From Cellvibrio sp. PSBB023 (GTDB lineage: Bacteria > Pseudomonadota > Gammaproteobacteria > Pseudomonadales > Cellvibrionaceae): a stretch of DNA of 64,000 nt. The notes under the pieces are model-generated. The model saw only the letters and a list, made by a program, of their open reading frames with translations, was not told the origin of the DNA and ran no database searches. Shown one piece after another: positions 27,048 to 36,900 of the stretch (positions are counted from its first letter, which is position 1; the number at the start of each line of letters is the position of its first letter). A program made the position numbers and the translations under genes. The stretch is from contig NZ_CP019799.1 of assembly GCF_002007605.1 (NCBI RefSeq), positions 3,760,001 to 3,824,000 on the forward strand, read 5' to 3'.

Positions 27048-27084
27048 ATAAAACGCCGTGGGAGAAAATCGCACGGCGTTTTTT
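27048..27084. terminator. Terminator at the 3' end of the xylanase gene
   Basis: Stem AACGCCGTG (27052-27060) / CACGGCGTT (27072-27080), 11-base loop, T-runs on both strands (TTTT after each arm). It ends the minus-strand xylanase transcript and separates it from the cassette-like block. Confidence 0.88.
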
Positions 27085-27091
27085 ATGGATG

Positions 27092-27925
27092 CTATTGCGC
27101 GGAGGCATCCCAGACTTTGCCGGAGGCGGTGCCGTCTTTTGGTGGGTTGAACACTTCTACGGCCATGACTTGATAGGTGGGGTCGTCGCTGGCGTTGAGG
27201 TTGTTCATGTTGGGAATAATCCAGCCGCTGTCGGCCCAGGCTTTTACGTGGTCGGCAAAAATAATGACATGGTCTTCACCCAGTGGGCGCTGTTCGCTGG
27301 GTTTGCTCCAGTATTGATAGAAGGTAGAGGGGCCGTTGATGGAGGGTTTTTGTTCGCGAATGGAGCGGTAGGTGGAGTATTCCACGCCGTTGCTGATGAA
27401 GGTTTTGCCGAAGGTGCCGTCTTTGCTTGGGTCGTAGGTCCAGCGCTGCAAAATGTAGTATTCCACCAAGTGGGCTGGGTCTGTATCGGGCATGGTGTTG
27501 TCGTAACCCCAGCCGTATAGGGTGATGTAACTTGCACCGCTGTCTTCATTAAAACGATAGCCAATTTTGCGGGCTTCATCGCCGTAGTGCCAACCGGGGC
27601 CACCCACGTAGTTGTAGCCACCGCCTTGCCAGCTCACGCTAAAGGCGCCATCGGGGCTCATGTCTAATGATGCGGCGCCGCCGTCTTTCCAGTGGGTGAA
27701 GAAAAAGTTACCCACGTGACCGGTGGCGTGGTTTTGGGTGATTTGGGTTGGCTCGTTAAATTGCTGCGTATAGGCTGCAAATTTTTGGATGGCAGTTTCT
27801 GTTGTGGTGTTGGTGTTGATTGCGGGGGCTTGTTGTTGCCCCTCGCTTTGTTGCCCTTCGCCGCAGCCGATGAGCTGGGTAATGGCCAGTAAACCGGCGG
27901 TGATAAGCGCGATAGTATTTTTCAA
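27092..27925 (-). CDS. GH11 endo-1,4-beta-xylanase, lipoprotein
   Basis: A 277-residue glycoside hydrolase family 11 enzyme that cuts xylan. The start is a TTG at 27925 with AGAGGA 8 bases upstream; it gives a lipoprotein signal, MKNTIALITAGLLAITQLIGC (Cys21). The open frame further upstream has no support. After a Gln/Thr-rich linker come GH11 features: SVSWQGGGYNYVGGPGW, LYGWGYDN, the nucleophile Glu155 in HLVEYYI, KPSINGPSTFYQYWS, and the acid/base Glu257 in MAVEVFN. No carbohydrate-binding module. Lipid anchoring suggests action at the cell surface on oligomers, unlike secreted multi-domain xylanases. Confidence 0.9.
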   Translation of the reverse strand: MKNTIALITAGLLAITQLIGCGEGQQSEGQQQAPAINTNTTTETAIQKFAAYTQQFNEPTQITQNHATGHVGNFFFTHWKDGGAASLDMSPDGAFSVSWQGGGYNYVGGPGWHYGDEARKIGYRFNEDSGASYITLYGWGYDNTMPDTDPAHLVEYYILQRWTYDPSKDGTFGKTFISNGVEYSTYRSIREQKPSINGPSTFYQYWSKPSEQRPLGEDHVIIFADHVKAWADSGWIIPNMNNLNASDDPTYQVMAVEVFNPPKDGTASGKVWDASAQ

Positions 27926-28055
27926 GGGTTTTTCCTCTGGTGCGGTTAATGTGCTCAGGTTGTGGCTGTGCAGGACATGGGTGTCGCTTTTTATAGTGTG
28001 AGGAATTAAAGCAGCTATTGCCGGACAAACCAACCACAAGTGTCGGACAAGTCAA

Positions 28056-29981
28056 TCACAACGACTCGGTAGTATTTTTTCCCCATAGCTCGCAAAAAAT
28101 TTCAATTTCTTCGGCAGGCATTGGGCGCGCCCAGTAGTAGCCTTGTGCTTGGGTGCAGCCAAGGCTGCGTAGGAGGGCGGCGGTGGAGGCGTCTTCTACG
28201 CCTTCGGCGATGGTTTTTAATCCGAGGCTGTTGGCCATTTGGATGATGGCGCGGACTATGGCGGCGTCGTTGCTTTGGTCATCCATTTTGCGCACGAAGG
28301 ATTGGTCTATTTTTAGCGCTTCTACTTCAAATTTTTTCAAATAACCCAAATTGGAATAGCCGGTGCCGAAGTCGTCGATGGATAGGTGCACGCCTTCACT
28401 GCGCAGGTGTGAAAGGGTGTTGACCAATCGGTCGCTGTCATCGATTAACAGGGATTCGGTTAATTCCAGCTCCAGGTATTGCGGCGGTAATCCACTGGCG
28501 TCCAGTGAGCCTAATACCAATTGTTCAATGTTGCCGCGCTTGAATTGAATGGAGGAAATATTAATGGCGATGGAAAATTGCAACAGACCCGTGTCGTACC
28601 AGTGTTTGGCTTGGCGACAGGCTTCCTGTATGACCCATTCGCCCAATTGAATAATCAAACCGGAGGATTCGGCGAGCGGGATGAAGATGGACGGTGAAAT
28701 AAAGCCCTGTTCATGGTGGTGCCAGCGCAAGAGTGCTTCAAGCCCGCAGATTTGATTGGTGCGCAAATCAATTTTGGGTTGGTAGTACAAACTGAATTGT
28801 TGTTCTTGCAGGGCTTTGCGCATACCGGAAATTAAACTGATATGGTCGAGCATGTGGCGATTAATGGCGGGGTTAAAAAAGCGAAAGCTGTTGCGGCCAG
28901 AATCTTTGGAGTGATACATGGCGATATCGGCTTTTTTAATTAAGGTGTCCAGGTCTTCGCCGTCTTGTGGGGCGAGGGCGATGCCGATGGAACAAGTGCA
29001 AAAAATTTCAATGTTGCGGTAGAGATAATTCTCCGAGATCAGTTTCAAAATATCCAGGCTGACTTGGGAGGCTTGGTCGGCGGAGGCGATATTGGGTAAA
29101 AAAACAATAAATTCATCGCCACCGTAGCGGCACACAGAATCCACTTTTTTGGTGTAGCTGAGCAGGCGCAATGCAACTTCTTTTAAAATTTGATCGCCCG
29201 CTTGATGCCCGAGTGAATCGTTGATGGGTTTTAAATTATCCAGATCAATAAAAATAATGCCGAACAGTTGCTGTTGTTGTTTGGCGTGGTAATAGGCTTT
29301 GTCAAAATTGCGTTGTGCCAGCGCGCGGTTGGGCAGGCCGGTGAGGGCGTCGTGGGTGGCGAGGTGTTCAATGTGGTTTTTAACATTTTTCATGCGCTCG
29401 TTTTCACGCGCTAACTCTGCCAGCGCGGCGCGGTAGTCCTGCGCGAGTAAACCGACGGCAATAGCGATCACGCAAATAATCACAATGGTGATGCTGCCGG
29501 TAGCGAGGTTGATGGGGGCGATTTTATGTTCATAGAGGTGAAAGTGGTTGGCGTAGCTGATGGCGGCGAGCATGAGCACCATCACAACCACTAGCAGCAG
29601 CAACAGGCGCCGATTGCCGAGCATGGCGGCAAATACCATGACGGCGCAGTAGCCGAGCAGGGAGGCATCGCGGGTGCCGCTGCCAATCCATGCGAGGTAG
29701 GAGAGCATGAGGGTGAGGGCGACCAGGAATAGGGTGGCGCCGAGCAGGGGTTGCTGGCGGTAGATGGCCCAATCCACGGTGAACAGGAAAATGCCGGTGG
29801 CGATCATGACAAAGCTGTGGTCGTAGCCCCCATAGGACATGCTGATAATGCTGATCAACAAGAGTGCTATTTGGCTGGTGCGCAGGATTTGCACCAAACG
29901 TTTGATTTTGGTTTGGGTGAAGCTGTCGCAGGCCTGCGGTACGCCATTGACGAATGATGGTTGCGGTGGTTGATGATCCAC
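28056..29981 (-). CDS. Membrane GGDEF-EAL cyclic-di-GMP protein
   Basis: A 641-residue protein with about six membrane helices (residues 36-180), a GGDEF domain with intact RYGGDEF (GGDEF at 287-291), and an EAL domain with intact EALLRW (415-420), DDFGTGYSNLGYL and IAEGVED. Both synthase and phosphodiesterase sites look competent. The product-inhibition RxxD site before GGDEF is absent (KKVD). No periplasmic sensor of size is visible, so the signal may be membrane-related. The start is GTG at 29981. It lies 17 bases upstream of the xylanase's open frame and in the same direction, but the xylanase start is 130 bases away. Confidence 0.92.
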   Translation of the reverse strand: MDHQPPQPSFVNGVPQACDSFTQTKIKRLVQILRTSQIALLLISIISMSYGGYDHSFVMIATGIFLFTVDWAIYRQQPLLGATLFLVALTLMLSYLAWIGSGTRDASLLGYCAVMVFAAMLGNRRLLLLLVVVMVLMLAAISYANHFHLYEHKIAPINLATGSITIVIICVIAIAVGLLAQDYRAALAELARENERMKNVKNHIEHLATHDALTGLPNRALAQRNFDKAYYHAKQQQQLFGIIFIDLDNLKPINDSLGHQAGDQILKEVALRLLSYTKKVDSVCRYGGDEFIVFLPNIASADQASQVSLDILKLISENYLYRNIEIFCTCSIGIALAPQDGEDLDTLIKKADIAMYHSKDSGRNSFRFFNPAINRHMLDHISLISGMRKALQEQQFSLYYQPKIDLRTNQICGLEALLRWHHHEQGFISPSIFIPLAESSGLIIQLGEWVIQEACRQAKHWYDTGLLQFSIAINISSIQFKRGNIEQLVLGSLDASGLPPQYLELELTESLLIDDSDRLVNTLSHLRSEGVHLSIDDFGTGYSNLGYLKKFEVEALKIDQSFVRKMDDQSNDAAIVRAIIQMANSLGLKTIAEGVEDASTAALLRSLGCTQAQGYYWARPMPAEEIEIFCELWGKNTTESL

Positions 29982-30212
29982 AGTAGTGCCCCGGCGAATG
30001 CTGATAACGCCCCGCCCGCCATTATTCCTCTCGGAATGAAATGCCGCTATGGTGACTGAAAGGTCCGTTTCTGGGGAGGCTGGTGCGTTATGGCTAAGGT
30101 GCTGTTGCCTTGGCTGCGGGTGGTGTTGTGATTATTTCCGACAGCAAATGGCGTTTGCGTACAGTGTATTTATAGTTGATATTCGCGCCATTTGCCTTAT
30201 CGGTGAGGATTT

Positions 30213-30566
30213 TTATCCTGCTAATTTATCCCTAAACATAAAAAATACCGCGCCCAAAAGGCATAAGCCGGCCCAGAGGTAATCCAGCTTGAGCGGTTCT
30301 CTCAGGTAAAAGACGGCGAAGGGCACAAAAACACTGAGGGTGATGACCTCTTGCAGGATCTTGAGTTGGCCCACTGACATCACCGTGTAGCCAATGCGGT
30401 TGGCAGGTACTTGCAGCAGGTATTCAAACAGCGCTATGCCCCAGCTGATAAAGGCGGCGATGATCCAGGGTTTGTTGTTCAGCTCCTTGAGGTGGGCGTA
30501 CCAGGCAAAGGTCATAAAGATATTGCTGCAAAACAATAGGCCTATGGCGATAAGTGATGCCTGCAT
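30213..30566 (-). CDS. DMT-superfamily small membrane protein (DUF486)
   Basis: A 117-residue protein with four membrane helices, matching DUF486 (FMTFAWYAHLKELNNKPW, WGIALFEYLLQVPANRIGY, QLKILQEVITLSVF). The family belongs to the drug/metabolite transporter superfamily as a half-size unit and probably works as a dimer; the substrate is unknown. It follows the next gene upstream in the same direction after about 50 bases. Confidence 0.88.
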   Translation of the reverse strand: MQASLIAIGLLFCSNIFMTFAWYAHLKELNNKPWIIAAFISWGIALFEYLLQVPANRIGYTVMSVGQLKILQEVITLSVFVPFAVFYLREPLKLDYLWAGLCLLGAVFFMFRDKLAG

Positions 30567-30617
30567 CTGGTACTCCGCGGCGGGTAGCTGGGTCTAGGTT
30601 GTCGGGTGGGTTTGGGG

Positions 30618-31001
30618 TTATCGGGTTGACGCGGACTGCTGTTCGTCCAGATCGCGTTTTTTGCCCACCGCGTAGGAACTCATAATACTGAACAGCCAGG
30701 CGGCAAGCAGCAACCATTTGCCATCGGCCCAGTAGGGCGATTCAAATACGGCGCTGTGCAAGGTGTTCCACAGATAGGGAAGGTCCAAACCAAAATCGCC
30801 GCGCTTGGCTTTGGCATCCAGCTCGTTGGACAGTTGCAGGGCAACCTGCATCAGGTTGATAAACAGTAGCCCGATAATCACCGCCGAGGGCACAGCAAAC
30901 ACACAGGCGCGCCAGCGCTGGCCGAGCATAAACAGGCCAGCACCGGGGAAAATAAACGCGGAGGCGATGGCGGCGCGCTTGGCGTGAGTCATGGTACTCA
31001 T
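30618..31001 (-). CDS. Small membrane protein of unknown function
   Basis: A 127-residue protein with helices near residues 10-30 (AIASAFIFPGAGLFMLGQ), 32-55 (ACVFAVPSAVIIGLLFINLM) and 95-112 (WLLLAAWLFSIMSSYAVG), and a charged tail (KKRDLDEQQS). The PGAGLFMLGQRW stretch recalls TM2/DUF-type small membrane proteins, but I cannot name the family. The ATG at 31001 is preceded by GGGAG at about 11 bases. It lies between rlmJ and the DUF486 gene on the same strand. Confidence 0.7.
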   Translation of the reverse strand: MSTMTHAKRAAIASAFIFPGAGLFMLGQRWRACVFAVPSAVIIGLLFINLMQVALQLSNELDAKAKRGDFGLDLPYLWNTLHSAVFESPYWADGKWLLLAAWLFSIMSSYAVGKKRDLDEQQSASTR

Positions 31002-31046
31002 GGTGAATTTTTCTCCCTTGCTGGTTTCAGTTCTCGGCTACAGGTT

Positions 31047-31892
31047 TTACTTTTCGGCGACCAATTGCTCCAGGCGATAAAACCCCTGGCCTTCATCGCT
31101 GAGGTTATCCACCAGCCAGGGCAGGGCCTCTTCCATGGCGCCCCAGAGTGTCCAGGGCGGGTTGATAACAATCATCCCGCTGGAGGTCATGCCGTGCTCA
31201 AGGCTGTCGGGTGCTATGCCAAATTCCATCAATTGGATGTTTTTGATACCGGATTTTTTCAGCGCCAGTTCCATCTCGTCAATACGCGCGCGATTCACCA
31301 CGGGATACCAGATCGCAAAGGTGCCAACGGCAAAGCGTTTATGGGCATGGATTACCTGTTTCACCAAATGCTGGTAGTCGCTTTTGATTTCGTAAGAGGG
31401 GTCAATCAGCACCAGCGCGCGACGCTCCAATGGTGGCAACAGCGCTTGCAGGCTGGCAAAGCCGTCCTCGTCCAGCACTTTGATGCGCTTGTCGCTGCGC
31501 ATGGCATCGCGCAGGAATTGGTAATCACTCGGGTGCAGTTCGTGCAGGAACAGGCGGTCAATCGGGCGCATCAGGGTTTGCGCAATCAGCGGTGAGCCGG
31601 GGTAAATTTGCAGCGGGCCACGCTCATTCAGGGTTTGCACCAGCTCGCGCAGGCGGGCGAGGGCGGCGGGTGGGGTATCGCTGGTCCACAGGCGGCCAAT
31701 CCCCGTATCAAACTCGCGATTCTTCTGTGCTTGCGGGCCATTGAGCTTGTACACCCCGGCACCGGCGTGGGTATCGATAATGCGCAGGGGTTTTTCTTTT
31801 TGCGTCATATACTCCAGCATGTGGATGAACACGGTGTGCTTGAGGATATCGGCGAAGTTGCCGGCGTGAAAGCCATGGCGGTAGCTGAGCAT
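31047..31892 (-). CDS. rlmJ: 23S rRNA (adenine(2030)-N6)-methyltransferase RlmJ
   Basis: A 281-residue SAM-dependent methyltransferase modifying A2030 of 23S rRNA. The start at ATG 31892 gives MLSYRHGFHAGNFADILKH, the family N terminus (an ATG at 31904 is less likely). The SAM motif IIDTHAGAGVYKL and the catalytic motif are visible; the latter reads DPSYE where E. coli has DPPYE. The region PGSPLIAQTLMRPIDRLFLHELHP is also family-typical. It stands divergent from tamA. Confidence 0.93.
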   Translation of the reverse strand: MLSYRHGFHAGNFADILKHTVFIHMLEYMTQKEKPLRIIDTHAGAGVYKLNGPQAQKNREFDTGIGRLWTSDTPPAALARLRELVQTLNERGPLQIYPGSPLIAQTLMRPIDRLFLHELHPSDYQFLRDAMRSDKRIKVLDEDGFASLQALLPPLERRALVLIDPSYEIKSDYQHLVKQVIHAHKRFAVGTFAIWYPVVNRARIDEMELALKKSGIKNIQLMEFGIAPDSLEHGMTSSGMIVINPPWTLWGAMEEALPWLVDNLSDEGQGFYRLEQLVAEK

Positions 31893-32091
31893 AGGGATTT
31901 CCAAGTAGTAACGAGCAAGTAGCGGCTAGCAAACAGAACGGGGCCGGAGACTGGCCAGACAATGTGCCCAATGCAATGGGCAAGGCGCGGAATTATAGCG
32001 GTCCGGGGGGATAAATACCCGAACAAGATTGTCACACGATTAACCTTTTAGCCAGGGACCTAAGCAGTTAAAGTAATGCCTGCCCACAATC

Positions 32092-33933
32092 ATGAAGATA
32101 CCCGCATTGCGATCTAGCCCGATTTTGTTTGTCCATTCCATCTATTCCCACCTTTATTCCGGGTTGGCGCTGCCACTATGGCTGGGTGCCTCGCTGCTGT
32201 TGGCGGTCTGTGGCGCGCGCGCCGCCGATGAGCCGGACATTGAAATTACCGGCGGTACCAAAGCCCTGCGCGAGAATATTCGCTTGCACCTGAGCCTGGT
32301 GGAGGAGAGTTGTAAAACCCCGCTGTGGCGCTTGAACAGCTTGCTCAGCGACAGCGATGCCGAAGTCACCGCCGCCTCCCGCGCGCTGGGGTTTTATGAG
32401 TTGGAGTACGATGCCAAGCTGGTGCGCAATAAAGACTGCTGGGGCCTGAATATCCAGCTCACACCGGGCGACCCGGTATTGGTTACTGAACTGCGTATTG
32501 AAATCCTGGGCGAGGGCAGTCAGGACGCGATTTTCAAACCGCTCTACGACAAGCCGGGCATCAAGGTGGGCAATCGCCTCAATCACGGACGCTACGAAAC
32601 CCTGAAGGCGCGTTTCAGTTCCCTGGCCTCCTTGCACGGTTATTTTGATGCCGAGTTTGTGCAGTCGCAGGTATCAGTGAATGTGGCGGAAAAAAGCGCG
32701 GTAATCGCCCTGGTGTACGATACTGGCAAGCGCTATCGCATCGGCGACATCAACCTCAAGCACGGGATACTCGACGAGGATTTCCTGCGCCGTTACTACA
32801 ATTTCAAATCCGGCGACTATTACGATACCGACGACTTGCTGGAGTTAAAAAACCTCTATAACGCCAGTAACTATTTTACGGTGGCGAGCGTGGCGCCCGA
32901 CCTGCAAGCGCTGAATGACCATGAGGTGCCCATTAATATCGAGCTGGAGGAGCGCAAGCGTCGCGCCTATTCCGTGGGTGCGGGTGTTGAGGCGGATGAG
33001 CCGAGGATATTGCTGGGCTTTGAGGATCGCTACCTCAATCGCCGCGGTCACCGGTTCAACGCCGATCTGGCGGTGTCCGACATCAAAAAAACCGCGCAGG
33101 CGACCTACACAATTCCCATGCGTCGCCCGGCCTATGAATTCCTGCGTTTTTACACCGGCTATCTGGAAGAGGAGACGGTGACCTCGCTCAGTGAGAAATA
33201 TACTTACGGCAGCAGCTATTCCTATTATCAGGACAACAAATGGCTGCAAACCTACGCGCTGGATTACATTCAGGAAGAGTCCACCATTGGACGCATGCTG
33301 CCCCAGCGCACCAACCTGATTATTCCCTCGCTCTCTTTTCTGCGCACCCAAACCGACGGTTCTCCTTACCCCTTGAGTGGTTGGTCGGCGCTGGGGCGTA
33401 TTTCCGGTTCGCCGGAAAGTATCGGTTCGGATTTCAGCTTTGCGCAGTTTTACGGGCGCGCCAAATACGTGAAGGGCTTTTCCTTTGGTCGCCTGCTGCT
33501 GCGCGCCGAGTTGGGTATTACCGAGACGGACAATGTGGATCAACTGCCCGCGTCGGTGCGTTTCTTTGCCGGTGGTGATTCCAGCGTGCGCGGTTATGAA
33601 TACAAATCCCTGGGGCCGACACGCAATATTTATGGCCCGGATTTTGTCGGGCCGCTGGAAGACCCGCGCGCGGCGGAAGAGGTAATTGGTGGTAATAACC
33701 TGTTGGTGACCAGTATTGAGTACGACTATCGCTTTGAGGACTCCAATTGGGTTGCCGCACTCTTTTACGATCAGGGCAACGCGGCAGACGATACCCATAT
33801 CGACGTAAAGCGCGGTGCGGGCGTGGGCGTGCGCTGGATTTCGCCCATAGGCCCGATTCGCATTGACGTGGCCAAGGCACTGGACGATGAGAAGTCGTGG
33901 ATGTGGCACATCAGCATGGGGCCGGATTTGTAA
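32092..33933 (+). CDS. tamA: Outer-membrane translocation/assembly protein TamA
   Basis: A 613-residue Omp85-family protein. It has an N-terminal signal (ending near CGARAAD), three POTRA domains (about 45-290, for example RYRIGDINLKHGILDEDFL), and a C-terminal 16-strand barrel with the VRGY lid motif (FFAGGDSSVRGYEYKSLGP) and a final strand ending in WHISMGPDL. With TamB it forms the TAM complex linking inner and outer membranes, used in autotransporter assembly and phospholipid movement. tamB starts 2 bases after its stop. Confidence 0.93.
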   Translation: MKIPALRSSPILFVHSIYSHLYSGLALPLWLGASLLLAVCGARAADEPDIEITGGTKALRENIRLHLSLVEESCKTPLWRLNSLLSDSDAEVTAASRALGFYELEYDAKLVRNKDCWGLNIQLTPGDPVLVTELRIEILGEGSQDAIFKPLYDKPGIKVGNRLNHGRYETLKARFSSLASLHGYFDAEFVQSQVSVNVAEKSAVIALVYDTGKRYRIGDINLKHGILDEDFLRRYYNFKSGDYYDTDDLLELKNLYNASNYFTVASVAPDLQALNDHEVPINIELEERKRRAYSVGAGVEADEPRILLGFEDRYLNRRGHRFNADLAVSDIKKTAQATYTIPMRRPAYEFLRFYTGYLEEETVTSLSEKYTYGSSYSYYQDNKWLQTYALDYIQEESTIGRMLPQRTNLIIPSLSFLRTQTDGSPYPLSGWSALGRISGSPESIGSDFSFAQFYGRAKYVKGFSFGRLLLRAELGITETDNVDQLPASVRFFAGGDSSVRGYEYKSLGPTRNIYGPDFVGPLEDPRAAEEVIGGNNLLVTSIEYDYRFEDSNWVAALFYDQGNAADDTHIDVKRGAGVGVRWISPIGPIRIDVAKALDDEKSWMWHISMGPDL

Positions 33934-33935
33934 TC

Positions 33936-36900
33936 ATGACCTTACGCAAGTTACGCAATTGGTTTTTTAGTCTTGTCGCCCTGCTGTTGATCCTGTTGGC
34001 GACCCTGAGCGCCCTGGTGGAAACCCAGACGGGCAGCCGCTGGGTGGTCAATCGCCTGGCTGGCTTGGCGGATGTCAGCCTCGGGGCGGTGACCGGCAAC
34101 CTGCGCACCGGTCTGGATATCGCCTCGGTCGATTACCAACAAGGCGAACTGGTGTTCCACGCCGAGCAGGTGTCCTTTCGCTGGCGCCCCATTGACCTGT
34201 TTTACAGCGCCCTGATGATCGATTCCCTCAGTGCCCGGCAGCTCAGCCTGCAGTTGCCGGTAGCTGCTGAAACGCCGCCCGATGCGACCCCTTTTAGCAC
34301 TTGGCCCAGCCTGCGTTTGCCGGTGCGGGTGCAATTGCGCAACCTGGATTTGCACGGCATTCGCTATCGGCAGGGCGATCAGGAGTTAGTGTGGGAGCGG
34401 CTCAGCGGCGATTTGGGGCTGGGCACCTTCAACCTGCGCTATCGCGACTTGAGCCTGATCCACCGCGATTACCAATTGCGCCTGAGCGGCCGCACCGGTC
34501 TGGATTATCCCTACAACAGCGATGCCGAACTGCACTGGCAGTGGCAACAACCTACGGCAGAGGATGGCAGCGACGGGCTGCTCTATCGCGGCCAGAGCCA
34601 GTTGCAGGGCAGCCTGTTACAGCTGCAGGTGGATAACGCCATGGACTCCCCCGTGCAAGCCAAAGCGCTGGTTTCCGGCCCGCTGGTGAACGACAAGCGT
34701 GAACTTAACCTTGAACCCCCTTTGGCCTTGACCCTGGAATGGCCCGCGCAAACCCTGCCGGCGGCTTGGTGGATGGCCGACAAAACCGCCCCCGTTACCC
34801 AAGGCCTGCTGAAAGCCGAGGGCAATTGGCAGGCGTATCGCGCCACCTTGGAAGGCGCAATCCAACTGCCCGATGCACCGACGCTATCACTCGATACCCA
34901 GGTAGATGGCAATTTGGACGGTCTACAGATCCACCATTTGAACATCCGCGAATTGAGCGAACGGCTACAGGCGATAGCGGCCAGCAGTGCATCTAGCGCC
35001 AGCGCGTCATCGACCCCGGAAGTAGAGACAGCAGCAGCTCCCGCATCGGCTGCTGTGGCCAGCGCACCGGCAGAGGCGACTGAACCCTCGCCCAACAAAG
35101 CGGCGCGGCTGGCGATTCAGGGTCGAGTGAATTGGTTGCCGGTACTGGAATGGCAATTGGGGGTGGAGGCGACGGCGTTTAACCTGGCCGGTATTGTCGA
35201 TAACTGGCCCAGCCACCTCAACGCCGGGTTTACCACCAGCGGCAGTTTGAAAGAGTCCCAGTGGCAGGCGGCTCTGCGCGATTTGCGGATTGAAGGCGAA
35301 TTGCGCGGCGTGAATGTGCAGGGCAGCGGGTCAGTGGCGCTGGATGGCAGCACCCTGCGCAGCGATGCCTTGGAACTGATCGTTGGCGCTAACCAGATGC
35401 AACTTAAAGGGGTGGTGGGCGATGACATCAACCTCAACTGGAATATCAACGCCCCGCTGTTGCAGCAGATCGATGAAAGCCTCTCCGGCAGTGTGATCAG
35501 CAAAGGCGAGTTGCGTGGTGATCGCACTCGCCCACGCATTGGGATCACGGCCAGTGCGAACCAATTCCGCTGGGGCGGTAACGCCCTGGAAAAGCTGGAA
35601 TTATCCCTGTCGCCCCAAGCGCCGCAGGCCGAACCCTTGGTTGGTCCGGCGCTGGAGTCCGATTCCCCGGTGCAGCACGCCGCCAGCGCGGCCTCGCCCC
35701 TGGCAAATCCGGTCAATCTACTGACTGGCGAGTTGCTGCAAGAGAACTACCAGCTCAGTTTTGTCGCCAATCGCGTGCAGTTGGCGCAGCAGTATTTCTC
35801 CAGTATCACCCTCAAAGGCGAGGGTTCGGTCGCCAAACATCAGGTGCAAGCCATTGTGCGCAGCCCCAGCCTGGGCCGTGCCGATATAGGTGTGCAGGGG
35901 GAATATGACGATTACGCCTGGCAGGGTTCGCTTAACCAACTGGCGATCAAACTCACCAAAGTGCCGCGCTGGTGGCTCACCTCCAGTAAGCCTATTCGGA
36001 TCAGTGGCAGCGGTGTGGTGCTGGGCGAACAGTGCCTGACGACCCGCACCAACCTGACGGCGGCGGTGGAGCGCGACACAGCGGTAGAGCGCGAACAACT
36101 GCGCGGCGAATGGCAGCCCAATCAATCGCCTGCCCTGGGTAATCGCTACGACTGGCTGGTATCCAAACCCTCGCTACCGGCGAGCAATATTGAAAAGTAC
36201 AATCTGCCGCGCCTGTGTATTCAGGGCGATTGGGCCAGCAGTACCGGTGCTATGTTGGATGCCCAGTTGGATGCGGTGCCATTGCGCCAGTTTTTGTCGC
36301 TGTTTAAAACCGAAGTCTATTTTGCCGGCGTGATGGACGGCAGCCTGACCCTGACATCGCCCGACCTTTCGCTCATGGGCACCCGTGCCAGCCTCAACGT
36401 CACCACCCGCAATGCGGAACTGCGCTACCAATACGAAGGCGGCGTGACGGATATGTACCCCTGGCACGATTTCGCCCTGCGCGCCCAACTGCAAAATGCC
36501 CAGCTCACCGCCACCACCGGTTTGGAGTGGGTGGGTTATGGGCGTATGGACCTGGACACCCAACTGGACCTGCAAAAGCAGGCGATTAATCGCGCGCGCC
36601 TGCAAATCGGATTTCACAACATCGCCCCGCTGGAAACCCTCTTGCCTTTCACCAACGATGTAAAAGGCGAACTGACAGCGGATTTGACGGCGGGCGGTAC
36701 GTTCAGCGCGCCCTACCTGCTGGGTGATATCCACCTGCGCAACGGCAGCGCCAACATGACGCGCCTGGGGCTGGATTTGCAGGGCATCGAACTGAACGTC
36801 AACTCGACCCGCGCCGGAACCATCAGCCTGATGAGCCAGATGCAATCGGGCGATGGCCGCATGACGGTGGTGGGTGACCTGAATGGTTTTGGCTCGCCCC

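Noticed and set aside
26909..27520. A 203-codon plus-strand frame across the xylanase 3' end
   Set aside because: It is a shadow of the GH11 gene, and an integron integrase was looked for here and not found.
30049..30282. A 77-codon plus-strand frame before the DUF486 gene
   Set aside because: It has no ribosome site or recognisable domain and overlaps the end of the DUF486 gene.
32845..33909. A 354-codon minus-strand frame across tamA
   Set aside because: It is a long shadow frame in a GC-rich gene; the TamA frame has clear POTRA and barrel motifs.
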